The notes beneath the pieces were generated by a model. That model had not been told where the DNA came from, searched no databases, and saw only the letters and a list, made by a program, of their open reading frames with translations. Position numbers and translations under genes: made by a program. Below are positions 1 to 8,893 of a stretch of DNA of 64,000 nucleotides, one piece after another. Numbering within the stretch: position 1 is the stretch's first letter; each line of letters opens with the position of its first letter. Source of the stretch: Roseiarcus sp963816065 (GTDB taxonomy: Bacteria > Pseudomonadota > Alphaproteobacteria > Rhizobiales > Beijerinckiaceae); the NCBI GenBank assembly GCA_963816065.1, contig CAWFJG010000008.1, positions 1 through 64,000 on the forward strand, in the 5' to 3' direction.

Positions 1-1036
1 GTAATGGGCGTCGCCCATTACCTCCGCGAACCGCCATTGCCCGAAGTGCCAGGCCGCCGCGGCGCGGAAATGGCTCGAAGACCGCCAAGCCGAACTCCTG
101 CCGGTTCCCTACTATCACGTCGTCTTCACCCTGCCGCCCGCGATCGGCGTCGTCGCGTTCCAGAACAAGGCCGCCGTCTACGACCTCCTGTTCAGGACCG
201 CCGCCGAGACGCTGACCACCATCGCCGCCGACCCGAAGCATCTGGGCGCGCGCATCGGCCTCACCGCCGTCCTCCACACCTGGGCTCGGCGCTCACCCAC
301 CATCCCCACGTCCACGTCATCGTTCCCGGCGGCGGCCTGTCGCCGGACGGGTCGCGCTGGATCGCCTGCAAGCCCGGCTTCTTCCTGCCCGTGCGCGTGC
401 TGTCGCGCCTGTTCCGCCGCCTCTTTCTCGAAGGCCTCGCCGCGCTCAACCAGGCCGGCCGCCTGGCCTTCTTCGGCGATCTCGCCCCGCTCGCCGACAA
501 ACGCGCCTTCGACGCCGCGCTCGCGCCGTTGCGCCGCTCCGAGTGGGTCGTCTACGCCAAGCGGCCCTTCGCCGGACCGCAGGCCGTGCTCGCCTATCTC
601 GCCCGCTACACCCACCGCGTCGCGATCTCGAACTCCCGGCTCATCGCGCTCGACGAGGAGGGCGTGACCTTCAAATGGAAGGACTACCGGATCAAAGGCC
701 GCGACCGGCTCAGGACCATGACGCTCGACGCCGCCGAGTTCATCCGCCGCTTTCTCCTGCACGTGCTGCCGAGCGGCTTCCACCGCATCCGCCACTACGG
801 CCTGTTCGCCGGCGCGGTTCGAGCCCACAACATCGAGCGCGTCCGCCAATTGCTCGCCGCGCCCGAGGCCTCGCCCGAGCGCTCGCGCGCCGAGGCGGAC
901 AGCGAGGCCGAAACGACCTTCGCCTGCGCGCCAATGCCCGTGTTGCGGCGGCCGGATGATCATCGTCGAAACGTTCGAAGGCGCGCGCCCTGCGCGTTCT
1001 TCAGCGCCGACCCGGATCAGGATCGACACCTCATGA
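1..1036 (+). pseudogene. IS91-family transposase, 5' truncated by window edge and twice frameshifted
   Basis: Three reading frames join into one IS91-type (Y2 rolling-circle) transposase. The first (2 to about 285) holds the end of the N-terminal zinc-binding region (HCPKCQ) and the conserved PYYHVVFTLP stretch. The second (about 285 to 950) holds the HPHVHVIVPGGGLS motif with its HxH pair, and LARYTHRVAISNSRL. The third (about 953 to 1036) gives the usual C-terminus beginning RMIIVETFEG. The break near 285 looks like loss of one G; the other is near 952. The start lies left of the window. Family recognition is confident. Whether it is inactive or only mis-sequenced cannot be told. Confidence 0.8.
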
Positions 1037-2013
1037 CGTCGCCGTGCTCCTCGCCTCGCAACGCTCGATCGCTTCACTTCCGGCCGCGCCCCGGACCACG
1101 ACGAGCGCTGTCCTCAAAACGTCCGAAGACCTGCTCCAAGCGCCGCGTTCACGCCAGGCCCCCGTATGCTCGCGATCGAACAGGCTCGTCATCGTCGCTC
1201 GCCCGATAACACTGCGCGCCTCCGGCCTCCCGCAGCCACGCCTGCGATCCGTCCGCGACCTTCAAATCCCCATAGGTCGCGCCCTACCAAACGCGCCCCC
1301 TCCTCCCCGCGGTTTCCTCCTTACGAGGCTTTCGAACGCCGGCCCCCGGCGCTCGCCCAACCGTCGTGCAAGGGGCCGGCGTCCGAAACCCTTCAGTATT
1401 GCGGACCTTAGCTGACCGCGGCATTGGACGCTTCAATTCGTGAAGGGTCGCCAGTGCACCGTTCGTGAGCGCAGAATCGAGCGGGTGAAATACTCGCTAG
1501 CCGGAAGTCGTGGCCAGTTGGTCTGGTCTCGGGAGACCCGGCCACCCTGCCTTCGCCGGGGCCGGAAAGCGCAAGGTCACCGTCTGAACTCCGGCGAACA
1601 CCGCGTGTGGCCAATTTATTCAAATAGACGCTCGCAATAAATCTCTCGCCGGCGCCGAATACAGCGGCGCCGCAGACTGTTTAGCCGCCCAAAGAAACGT
1701 AGCGGTAACGATTGCATAGACGCCGGCGCACGCGCGATTGGCGGCAGGCGGCCGTTTGTCACTGCTTCAGTTCCTTTCGGAGTAGATCCATGGCGTCGAC
1801 CTTCAACGTCTATTTCGGAGGCAATGGGGTTCACAATGTCGCCTCCTGTCGAGCAGAGACGGGCTGGAATCGCCCCCGGCAGAGTCTGAGGCCATTGAGC
1901 GAGACAATCCGCAACGCCCGAGATCAAGCAACCGATAGTTGACGCTGTCGCTTCAGCCAATGCCGTCGAAGTACCGGCTTTGTCCGGCGCAGAGCAGGTT
2001 GCAGGAGGAAGAC
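1037..2013. other. Non-coding stretch downstream of the IS91 remnant
   Basis: No convincing gene. The first 370 bases or so, up to about 1410, probably include the 3' end of the IS91-type element; I cannot place the terminus. The remainder has only short ORFs without recognisable motifs on either strand. Confidence 0.4.
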
Positions 2014-2298
2014 ATGCATGAGTTCGCAAGGACGCGGTTGAGTCGGCGCCGGATCCTGATTTCCCTGATCGGCTCTGCGCCGTTCGCCGCGCTTTCGGTC
2101 GGCGCGGCCGCTGCCGAAGTCAAGGTGGCGCAAAGCTCCGCTCATTACCGGCCGACGCCAAACGAGGGCCGCGCCTGCGGGGGCTGTTACCTGTTCGTCG
2201 CGCCTAACCGTTGCAAGTTCCTTGCCGGCGAGATTTCCCCGTCCGGATGGTGCCGACTGTGGAAGGCGAAGGACGACCAGGAGGAGAGAAATGCGTGA
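2014..2298 (+). CDS. High-potential iron-sulfur protein (HiPIP), first tandem copy
   Basis: A 94-residue protein with a twin-arginine leader (SRRRILISLIG, residues about 9-19) and a hydrophobic stretch ending AAAA, so probably exported folded by Tat. The mature part has the HiPIP cysteine pattern C-x2-C-x8-C-x12-C ending in GWCRLW, which binds one [4Fe-4S] cluster. HiPIPs are periplasmic one-electron carriers, often between a bc1 complex and a reaction centre or terminal oxidase. The start is the ATG at 2014, behind AGGAGG at 2003-2008. It overlaps the next gene, a close paralogue with identical cysteine spacing, by 8 bases, so the two are probably translated together. No partner oxidoreductase is adjacent. 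Confidence 0.85.
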   Translation: MHEFARTRLSRRRILISLIGSAPFAALSVGAAAAEVKVAQSSAHYRPTPNEGRACGGCYLFVAPNRCKFLAGEISPSGWCRLWKAKDDQEERNA

Positions 2299-2557
2299 GA
2301 CGCTCAGACAACAAGCATTCAATCGCCGCAAGGTTCTTGTTTCCCTGATCAGCACCGCGCCACTCGCAGCGCTTGCGTTCAGCGGTGAGGCGGCCGCCAA
2401 GGTGGCGCAGAGAGCCGTACAGTACCAGCCGACGCCCAAAGGGGGGCTGTCGTGCGCAGGGTGCAATTCCTACATTGCGCCCGATCAGTGCAAGCTGGTT
2501 GCGGGCCAGATCTCTCCGTCAGGCTGGTGCCACTTGTGGATCAAAAAGGAGGGTTGA
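2291..2557 (+). CDS. High-potential iron-sulfur protein (HiPIP), second tandem copy
   Basis: An 88-residue paralogue of the preceding gene. It has a twin-arginine leader (FNRRKVLVSL) and the cluster motif C-x2-C-x8-C-x12-C ending GWCHLW. Both copies share the segment ISPSGWC and the AxYxPTP-like segment before the first cysteine. The start at 2291 lies inside the end of copy 1, with GGAGAG just upstream. The function is inferred as a periplasmic electron carrier. Differences in charge around the cluster (NRCKFLAGE against DQCKLVAGQ) could tune potential or partner choice. Confidence 0.85.
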   Translation: MRETLRQQAFNRRKVLVSLISTAPLAALAFSGEAAAKVAQRAVQYQPTPKGGLSCAGCNSYIAPDQCKLVAGQISPSGWCHLWIKKEG

Positions 2558-2584
2558 GCGCGGACCGCCTCGTTTCGCCGCCGG

Positions 2585-2851
2585 TCCAAGACGATCATAG
2601 ACGAGCGCGAAGACGAACGGCTTCGAGACGCTCATGTTCGTGAACGGGACGTCCCAGTCGCCGGCGGCGTGGACCGCGCCGTTCGTCCCGATGACGGAGA
2701 GGCCGAAGCCTTCGGCGGGCGCGCGGGCGAGCGTCGGAAAGACGTCGGAGAACGCGCCCTCGGAATTGTCGCGGAAGCGCGCATGGGCCTCATCGACCAG
2801 CGCGGCGACGGTCTCGGAAGCGGGCAGGCGGCCGGTCGAGACGAAGCCCAT
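2585..2851 (-). pseudogene. Glutaminase N-terminal fragment
   Basis: About 89 codons match the N-terminal part of class A-like glutaminases (L-glutamine to L-glutamate): an EGAFSDVFPTLA stretch, then GDWDVPFTNMSVSKPFVFAL, which carries the serine of the SxSK active-site motif. After YDRLG the similarity stops and the frame runs on through unrelated sequence to 2519, overlapping the end of the second HiPIP gene. A full family member has 300 or more residues, so this is a 5' remnant truncated on its 3' side and cannot form the enzyme. Confidence 0.65.
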
Positions 2852-3155
2852 GGATGTCGCGTTCAGAACTCAACAGAGTTTCCCGAAGGCCGCGCAAGTC
2901 GGCCCTTGACCGGATCCTATCGGCGAAACCGCCGCGGCCAAACCGCTGCATTCGACCTTGTCGGCAATCATTCGTCGCCGCGCGATTGGCGCCCCCCAAG
3001 CTCAGCTCGGACCGCAACTCGGCTTTCTTCACTCACGGCGGATTAAGAAGGGCCGCCCGGGTGAAAGAGTGCGTCGCTCCGGCGATCGTCGCATTTGACT
3101 GGCGTCCTACGGATTGCCCTCCTGTAGGGATGCTGCGTTGACGATCACAATTCGC
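2852..3155. other. Non-coding gap
   Basis: I see no gene, RNA or clear regulatory element between the glutaminase fragment and the permease remnant. Confidence 0.4.
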
Positions 3156-3480
3156 TTATTCTGAGCGCAGCAACTCGATCGGATCGGGACCGGCCACTCG
3201 AATCGCGGGATGGAGGCCGAATGTGACCTCGACCAAACCGGCGAGGCCCAAGGCGACCAGCACGCTGGCCGGCGACACGTCCGTCCGCCAGCCCCTCCGC
3301 CAACCTCGCCAGAACGATCCGGCGATCCGAGAACAGAGCCGATCGGCCCACCCGCCAACGCGAGAGCGACGGTTTCGACGAGCGGTTGCAGGACGAGATC
3401 GCGCGTCGTCGCGCCGAGGCGCAATCCGTCGCTCTCGTGGTTCACGAATGACATAGCGTTGCGGAACGCGAGGGGTAGCC
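3156..3480 (-). pseudogene. C-terminal remnant of a MacB/FtsX-type ABC permease
   Basis: Two frames together resemble the end of a MacB/FtsX-family permease. The segment LRLGATTRDLVLQPLVETVA corresponds to the family's LGAxRxDV..L.L.EA region. The final HPAIRVAGPDPIELLRSE corresponds to the usual PAxRAxRxDPxEALRxE ending. A frameshift lies near 3310-3340, and everything upstream of about 3480 is missing, as is the partner ATPase. The family call rests on these two short segments only. Confidence 0.45.
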
Positions 3481-3510
3481 GTTGTCGGCGCGACAGGGCC
3501 TGCTATGGCG

Positions 3511-4632
3511 TCACGCCGAGGCCGGGCGCCGTGAGGATTGCTCCGGCAACGCAAACACCGCGCAGGGCGCCGCGACGCCGCGCAGCTCATGGGTCCCGAG
3601 CGCGACGAGCGGCGCGTCGGTCTCGGCCGCGAACGCGCCGGACGCCAGCACGGTCCTTTGCAGCGGCCGGCACAACCCTTCGAGTCGGCTGACCAGGTTG
3701 ACGGCCGTCCCGATCGCGGTGAAGTCCAGACGGTCGGCCGCGCCGATATTGCCCCAGAACATCTCGCCGAGATGCAGCGCCGCGCCGAACGGCAGGGGCG
3801 GAAGCCCCTGCTGGCCCCGCTCCCCGTCGAGATGGGCCATGCCGGCCCGGGTGGCGGAGGCGGCGCGGAGAGCCGCCTCGCAGGCGGGACGCGGGCCTCC
3901 GTCGCCGACCGGAAAGATCGCCAGGATCCCATCGCCGATGAACTTCAGCACCTCGCCGCCGAAGGCGTGCACGGCGCCGGCGATGCGGTCGAACCACGCG
4001 TTCAGCGCAGCGATGACCTCGGCTGGCGGGTGGCTCTCGGACAGCGCGGTGAAATTGCGCAGGTCCGCGTAGAGGAGCGCCGCGGCGATGGTCTCGCCCT
4101 CGTCCCGCCGCAACGGCCCCGCGAGCACGCGCGCCGCGCTGCGCCGGCCCAGATAGGCCTCGAGCGCCGCGCCGAGGGTCGCCCGCGCCGCGAGCGCAGC
4201 GATCGGCGCTGCGGCAAAGCGCGCGGCCTGGCTGAGGTCCTGCGCCTCGTCCGAAGTGAAGGGGCGCAGGCCGGCCCACGCGAGGACCGGCGAATCCGGT
4301 CTCCGCCCGGCAGTGTCCCCGTGCACGGGGCCCGCCGCCACGCCCATCAGCCACTGACGCCCGGCCTCGCCCAGGAACCTCGGCGCGGTCGGGCCTCCCG
4401 AGGCGAAGCCCAGGCCCTCGATCACCTCGCCGTTCCGGGCGCGCCAAAGCCAGGTCCGCCGCGCGATCAGGGGGTGGGGGACGTCGAGCGTCAGGGCGCC
4501 GCCGGCCAGCGGCAGGCCGTCCGCGACCAGATGCGCGCCGAGTTCGGCGAGCAGTTCGCCGGCGCCTGCGCACTCGGCCGCCGCATCGACGAGCCAGGCG
4601 AGCGTCGCGTTCATCCGCATGGGCTCGATCAT
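3511..4632 (-). CDS. Class III adenylate/guanylate cyclase
   Basis: A 373-residue soluble protein. About 170 N-terminal residues form a sensor-like region I do not recognise, followed by a class III nucleotide cyclase domain (about 180-360). Visible catalytic features are metal-binding Asp in LYADLRNFT, metal-binding Asp and purine-contacting Lys in LKFIGDGILAIFP, Asp in LDFTAIG, and the NLVSR Asn/Arg pair. The Lys/Asp pair is the usual signature for ATP, so cAMP is the likelier product. There is no membrane segment or signal peptide. It is transcribed away from the SRPBCC gene with about 70 bases between starts. ATG codons at 4623 and 4614 are alternative starts. Confidence 0.85.
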   Translation of the reverse strand: MIEPMRMNATLAWLVDAAAECAGAGELLAELGAHLVADGLPLAGGALTLDVPHPLIARRTWLWRARNGEVIEGLGFASGGPTAPRFLGEAGRQWLMGVAAGPVHGDTAGRRPDSPVLAWAGLRPFTSDEAQDLSQAARFAAAPIAALAARATLGAALEAYLGRRSAARVLAGPLRRDEGETIAAALLYADLRNFTALSESHPPAEVIAALNAWFDRIAGAVHAFGGEVLKFIGDGILAIFPVGDGGPRPACEAALRAASATRAGMAHLDGERGQQGLPPLPFGAALHLGEMFWGNIGAADRLDFTAIGTAVNLVSRLEGLCRPLQRTVLASGAFAAETDAPLVALGTHELRGVAAPCAVFALPEQSSRRPASA

Positions 4633-4699
4633 GCGCTTGACGCGGTTCCCTTGTCACGCGCGATGCCTATATCAGGTCCCCGCTCACCCGGAGGTATCG

Positions 4700-5161
4700 A
4701 TGACGGACTCCCTCGTCGTCCAACGTGAGACCTATATACCCGCTCCGCGCGCCACTGTTTTCGCCTTCCTGACCGATCCGGACAAGATCCTGAACTGGAT
4801 GGGCGCCGAAGCGACGACCGAGCCGCATGCCGGCGGCCTCTATCTCGTCAAAGGGATCAGCGGCGACCCCGGCCGGGTGGCGCGGGGCTCTTTCAAGGAA
4901 GTGGTGCCGGTCCACCGTCTCGCCTACAGCTTCGGCTGGGAGGCGAGCGAGGAGGTCCCGCCGGGATCGAGCCTGGTCGAGATCGATCTCCTGGAGCGCG
5001 GTCCCGGGACGCTCATCCGCTTCACCCACAGCGGACTGCCGAACGCCGCGCAATGCGCCCAGCACGATGCGGGGTGGCGGCACTACATCGCCCGGCTGAC
5101 CGTCGCAGCCGCGGGAGGGTCGCCCGGCGACGATCTCTGGGCGCCGGGCGGCGAGATGTGA
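4700..5161 (+). CDS. SRPBCC (AHSA1-type) domain protein
   Basis: A 153-residue protein with the START/Bet v1-like fold signature of AHSA1 proteins: an N-terminal strand (VQRETYIPAPRATVFAFLTDP), a KILNWMG segment, VKGISGDPGRVARGSFKEVVP, and the C-terminal helix GWRHYIARL. Such proteins bind hydrophobic ligands, and many act as small resistance or stress proteins; the ligand is unknown. The ATG at 4700 follows GGAG at 4690-4693. It diverges from the cyclase gene, so the roughly 70-base spacer must hold both promoters. Confidence 0.75.
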   Translation: MTDSLVVQRETYIPAPRATVFAFLTDPDKILNWMGAEATTEPHAGGLYLVKGISGDPGRVARGSFKEVVPVHRLAYSFGWEASEEVPPGSSLVEIDLLERGPGTLIRFTHSGLPNAAQCAQHDAGWRHYIARLTVAAAGGSPGDDLWAPGGEM

Positions 5162-5239
5162 CTGGCGGTCCGGCGCTCCTTCGCCGATCCGGCTGCTCGC
5201 GCGCAATAAACGGCTTGCGCGGTCAGTGCCCCTTTGGAT

Positions 5240-5632
5240 TTAGCGGAGCCGCCCCCAACGCATGATCGTCCAGTGCGCGAGAGCGTAGTTCCAGACGAAG
5301 AGGACGACCGTGACGAGGGGAGTCGCAATGGCGACAGGCATGCCGAAGCCAGTGCAGAGGATCGCCATCAGCAAAATGAAAAGCGGAAACCCCGTGGCGA
5401 CGCCGGCGGAGAAGCGCGCCAGTCCGCGGACCGAACGCCGCTCCCTGAAGGTCCAGCTTGTATGTATGAAATAAGCGAGCGCCGTCACGACGACGAAGGC
5501 GGCGACCGACATCGCCACGTAACCGATGCCGAGAAGGTCGCCGCCGATAATCAGCACATTATTCAGCGCCGCGCAGATCGCCCCCACGATCGTGTAGCGC
5601 GCCGTCCGCTCGGCGAACGGATAAGACTTCAC
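5240..5632 (-). CDS. GtrA-family flippase-like membrane protein
   Basis: A 130-residue protein with four hydrophobic segments and the GtrA signature RYTIVGAICAALN near the N-terminus, with FIHTSWTFRERRS in the middle. GtrA proteins are thought to flip polyprenyl-phosphate-linked sugars across the inner membrane. It is the last gene of a five-gene minus-strand cluster. Its ATG overlaps the stop of the upstream methyltransferase by 4 bases, which indicates coupled translation. With the polyprenyl-phosphate glycosyltransferase and GT-C protein upstream, it completes a gtr-like set. Confidence 0.8.
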   Translation of the reverse strand: MKSYPFAERTARYTIVGAICAALNNVLIIGGDLLGIGYVAMSVAAFVVVTALAYFIHTSWTFRERRSVRGLARFSAGVATGFPLFILLMAILCTGFGMPVAIATPLVTVVLFVWNYALAHWTIMRWGRLR

Positions 5633-6273
5633 GGCCGGACCAGCACGGCGACGTTATTCGGCCTGGGCGCTATCCTCTTTTCGGCGACCAGCGCAGCTTG
5701 CCCGAAGCAGTGCGACAGCCGGGCGCTCATTTCATCACGGGTCATGTAGGCGATGGGGTCGCCGGTAATCCAACGATCGGAAGCGTAGCACAGCCAGTGG
5801 ACCAGCGTGCCCGTCCGCTCCCAGTCCTTGAAGACCAGCACCCCGCCGCGGCCAAGAGTTGTCCGAATTGCGTCGAGCAGAGGCTGGCGCAGCGCCTCCG
5901 GAACATGATGCAGGACGTCGCACAGCACCACGAGGTCGTATCGGCCGGGCTCAGAAGCGGCGATGTCTTGCACCGGGCAACGGACGAACCGGACTCGCTC
6001 GCTCGGTCCTCGGTAGAGACGCCCGAGGCGATGGGTCAGATCGATGGCGGTGATGTCGGCATCCGGATACAGGGCGCTCAGCCGCTCGGTGACCGCGCCT
6101 TCGCCGCAACCTACCTCCAGGATTCGGTCTGCATTGGGTCTCCAGCGCTGGATCTGCGCGGCAAGGTCGCCGATATCAAGAAAAACCGCCCGGTACGCTT
6201 CGCTGATCTGGCGCTCGTACGGGCCGAACATGCGACGGATCAGCGGCCCGATCGCCATGGTCAAAAAGCGCAT
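5629..6273 (-). CDS. Class I SAM-dependent methyltransferase
   Basis: A 214-residue protein with the Rossmann SAM-binding motif ILEVGCGEGAVTERL (about residues 50-64), acidic residue in ITAIDLTHR, and motif LVVLCDVLHHVPE. There is no signal peptide. It lies between a family 2 glycosyltransferase and GtrA with overlapping ends on both sides (13 and 4 bases), so it belongs to the glycan cluster and may methylate a sugar or lipid intermediate. The substrate is not deducible. M at 6258 is an alternative start. Confidence 0.8.
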   Translation of the reverse strand: MRFLTMAIGPLIRRMFGPYERQISEAYRAVFLDIGDLAAQIQRWRPNADRILEVGCGEGAVTERLSALYPDADITAIDLTHRLGRLYRGPSERVRFVRCPVQDIAASEPGRYDLVVLCDVLHHVPEALRQPLLDAIRTTLGRGGVLVFKDWERTGTLVHWLCYASDRWITGDPIAYMTRDEMSARLSHCFGQAALVAEKRIAPRPNNVAVLVRP

Positions 6274-7223
6274 GTCAGTTTCGCCCGCACTCGCGGCGCC
6301 ATCCGTTCGACGATCCGGGAATCCCGCAGGTAGCGGTAGATCCCCGACGGTCCGAGGCGCAGCAATTCCGAAGCCGCATGCGGCAGCAGTCTCGGATTGC
6401 CGGCGGAGGCCGAAGCGAGCGCTGCGTTGACCGCGATCGAGACGCGCGCCCGCCGCAAGACCGACTGAGACCCAGCGGTCAGTCCCGGCAAATGGCGATC
6501 CAACACGATCTCCAATTGCTGGGTGAAATCGCTAATGTCGCGACTGCCGGTCATGGTGAGCGAGCCGCCGTGCACGCGAAACGCGGTCGTCACGTTGTCG
6601 TGGTAGAGAACAGGGCCGCGGGCTGCGAGCTTGAGCCAAATATCCCAGTCCGCCGTGAACCATAGCGTCTCGTCCAGCCCGCCGCAGGCTAGCCACGCGT
6701 CCTTGCGGAACACCGGCGCCGGCGCCGCGATGAAGTTCTGCACCAAAAGCCGTTCCAGCATTTCTGCCGACGGGATGGCGCGGTTCGCCGGCAAAGGGCA
6801 GCGCCACACGCCTGATCTTCGCCCGAAGCGATCGACGATTGCGCTCGGCGCCAGATGCAGCGGGGTAGCGGGGGCAGCCTCGATCCACGCTCGCACGCGT
6901 CGCGCACGCCCGGGCAGCCAGAGGTCATCGGTATGAAGCCAGCACAGATGGTCGGCCGCGCCGATCGCCGCTGCAAAGTTGGTCTTCGCCTGCCACGTCT
7001 TCAGATCGGGCCGCTCGAAGATCTTCATGTTCAGCTTGCCCGCGTGCGTCCGCGCGATGTCGCGCGCCAAGGACGTCGGGCCGCCGTCGACCAGCAGAAC
7101 CTCGACGCCCTCCGCGGCCTCAGCCTGGATCGAATGCAACGCGGCGCGAATCCACGGCTCGCTGCAATAGCTCGGCATGATCACGCTGAGCCAGGGCTTG
7201 GTTCCCTCTTCCGGCCCAGTCAT
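6261..7223 (-). CDS. Family 2 glycosyltransferase (GT-A fold)
   Basis: 320 residues from the ATG at 7223, which overlaps the upstream stop codon by 4 bases (ATGA). That overlap is why I prefer it to longer starts. GT2 features are the N-terminal nucleotide-binding strand LSVIMPSYCSEPWIRAALHS, VEVLLVDGG, the metal-binding LHTDDLWLPG (DxD-like DD), and the acceptor-side motif GLDETLWFTADWDIWLKL with ADWD. There are no membrane segments. It probably transfers a sugar to the glycan handled by its neighbours; donor and acceptor are unknown. Confidence 0.8.
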   Translation of the reverse strand: MTGPEEGTKPWLSVIMPSYCSEPWIRAALHSIQAEAAEGVEVLLVDGGPTSLARDIARTHAGKLNMKIFERPDLKTWQAKTNFAAAIGAADHLCWLHTDDLWLPGRARRVRAWIEAAPATPLHLAPSAIVDRFGRRSGVWRCPLPANRAIPSAEMLERLLVQNFIAAPAPVFRKDAWLACGGLDETLWFTADWDIWLKLAARGPVLYHDNVTTAFRVHGGSLTMTGSRDISDFTQQLEIVLDRHLPGLTAGSQSVLRRARVSIAVNAALASASAGNPRLLPHAASELLRLGPSGIYRYLRDSRIVERMAPRVRAKLTCAF

Positions 7224-8872
7224 GGGCAGACCTCCCGAACCAGCCGGCCGGGGGACTGCCAGAGGTATACCTCGCGTCCCTTGAGCCGGCACGAACGCGC
7301 CACGGCGTCAGGAAGGTCGGCGCGGCCATAAAGGATCGGCCCGGTCAGGTCGAGATCGTTGCGGGTGAAGTCGAGGCTGGAACTGTATAGGTCAGCCGCT
7401 TGCCATGGCCATAGCCGGCTTTTCCGGCTCGGCAGCAAGACAATGGCCGGCGCGTCCGGACGAGAGAAGCGATAGACCGCGCGCCGCGTGTCGATATATT
7501 CGTGAGTCGTGACCAGCAACACGCTGAACGCGCCGACCGCGAACGCCAGGGTCGCGGCGGCGAACCCGTCAAACGACACCATACGTCCGAAAGCTCGTAG
7601 CTGGCCGGAAGCGTCGACCGTTGTGGTGGCGACCGTCAAAGCCGCGAACGGCCAAGCCCAGAACCAGTAGCGCGGCCCGTACTGGTGACCGCCCGAGAAG
7701 GGGATGAAGGCATAGAAGACAATCGCCGCCGGCAGCAAGAAATCGTAGAACCGACAACGGCGCCGGCGCAGCTTGAGCGCCAGCGCGAGCAACCCGAGAA
7801 CGGCGACAGGAAGGCCGCCAAATTGTGCGAGACTGCCGAGAAAGTAGACGTTCCGCGAGAGCGAGCGCGCCCACTCTGTCTGTCCGACGCCATCGCTCTG
7901 CACACTGAGTAAGCTGGGCCCGCTCCAGGAGGACGTAAGCTGCAGGGGATTGCCTGTGATGGCGGCATTGTAAGCGCCGAGGCCGATCGCGAACGGCAGC
8001 AAGCCTGCAACGACCCACAGACCGTCGGCGATCGCGCCCGACCGCCGAGCCCACAGCCGATCGATCGCGTAGACCGTGACAACGACGGCGAAGACGTCCG
8101 GACGCGACAGCAGCAGCACGCCGAACAGGGCGCCGATCAGCAGCTTGCGCCAGGAGCGGGGGCGGGTCTCGTCGGCCAGTTGCGCCCAGACGACGCTCGC
8201 GACGAGCGCGCAGGCAAGCGTCTGCGGAAACAGGGACCCGCCGAGAAACAACGTGAATGGCGTCAACAGGACAAGCGCGAGGACGGGCTTGCGAATGGCG
8301 ACGCCGAGATCCAGCTGGCGGCAGGCTCCATCCAGCGCCACCCCAACCGCGACGGTCAGCAGAGGATTTGTCAGCCGGGTTATCCCGAGCACCGAAAACG
8401 GAAGGAGAGTCGCCGCCCACCCTGGCGGATAGGCGCTGAGCATCAGGCCGTCTTTGATCAGCAGATGAAATTGTTGGAACAGCAAGGGATCGGCCGGGGG
8501 AGGGTTCCAAAGCCGGCCCGCGGCGAACGTGTCGGCTTGATAGACGTACGCGGATTCGTCACCGGAATTCGGCCAGGAGACGCCGCCTAGCCAACCCGCC
8601 AGGAGGCAGCCCAGGAACGCGAGCCCGATGGCCACCGCGGGCTGCCCCCAGGGGAGGCGCCAGAACGCGTTTGCGACGGAAAACGCGACGACAACGGCGA
8701 CCATCCCCATCTCGAGACGCAACAGGTCCAGGAAGGGAATGATCGCGCCGACGATCGATGGGAAGGATGTCTCGGTCAGTCCGGCGAACACGCCGATGCC
8801 GAGAAGAAGCGGCGCCGCTAGCGACGGCCGAAGGCCCAGGGGCTTCGCCCTGCGCGCGACGACCTCGCTCAT
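7220..8872 (-). CDS. GT-C-type membrane glycosyltransferase
   Basis: A 550-residue polytopic membrane protein with roughly ten hydrophobic segments. The first large extracytoplasmic loop carries SGDESAYVYQADTFAAGRL, matching the GT-C catalytic-loop pattern with acidic DE used by ArnT/PMT-like enzymes. Those enzymes take sugars from polyprenyl-phosphate donors on the outer face of the inner membrane. A second extracytoplasmic region follows the last membrane segment (about 460-550). It starts 21 bases after the GtrB-like gene ends and overlaps the next gene, consistent with one operon. The sugar is unknown. Confidence 0.7.
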   Translation of the reverse strand: MSEVVARRAKPLGLRPSLAAPLLLGIGVFAGLTETSFPSIVGAIIPFLDLLRLEMGMVAVVVAFSVANAFWRLPWGQPAVAIGLAFLGCLLAGWLGGVSWPNSGDESAYVYQADTFAAGRLWNPPPADPLLFQQFHLLIKDGLMLSAYPPGWAATLLPFSVLGITRLTNPLLTVAVGVALDGACRQLDLGVAIRKPVLALVLLTPFTLFLGGSLFPQTLACALVASVVWAQLADETRPRSWRKLLIGALFGVLLLSRPDVFAVVVTVYAIDRLWARRSGAIADGLWVVAGLLPFAIGLGAYNAAITGNPLQLTSSWSGPSLLSVQSDGVGQTEWARSLSRNVYFLGSLAQFGGLPVAVLGLLALALKLRRRRCRFYDFLLPAAIVFYAFIPFSGGHQYGPRYWFWAWPFAALTVATTTVDASGQLRAFGRMVSFDGFAAATLAFAVGAFSVLLVTTHEYIDTRRAVYRFSRPDAPAIVLLPSRKSRLWPWQAADLYSSSLDFTRNDLDLTGPILYGRADLPDAVARSCRLKGREVYLWQSPGRLVREVCP

Positions 8873-8893
8873 GGGGCGCGAACTTTGGCTTCT

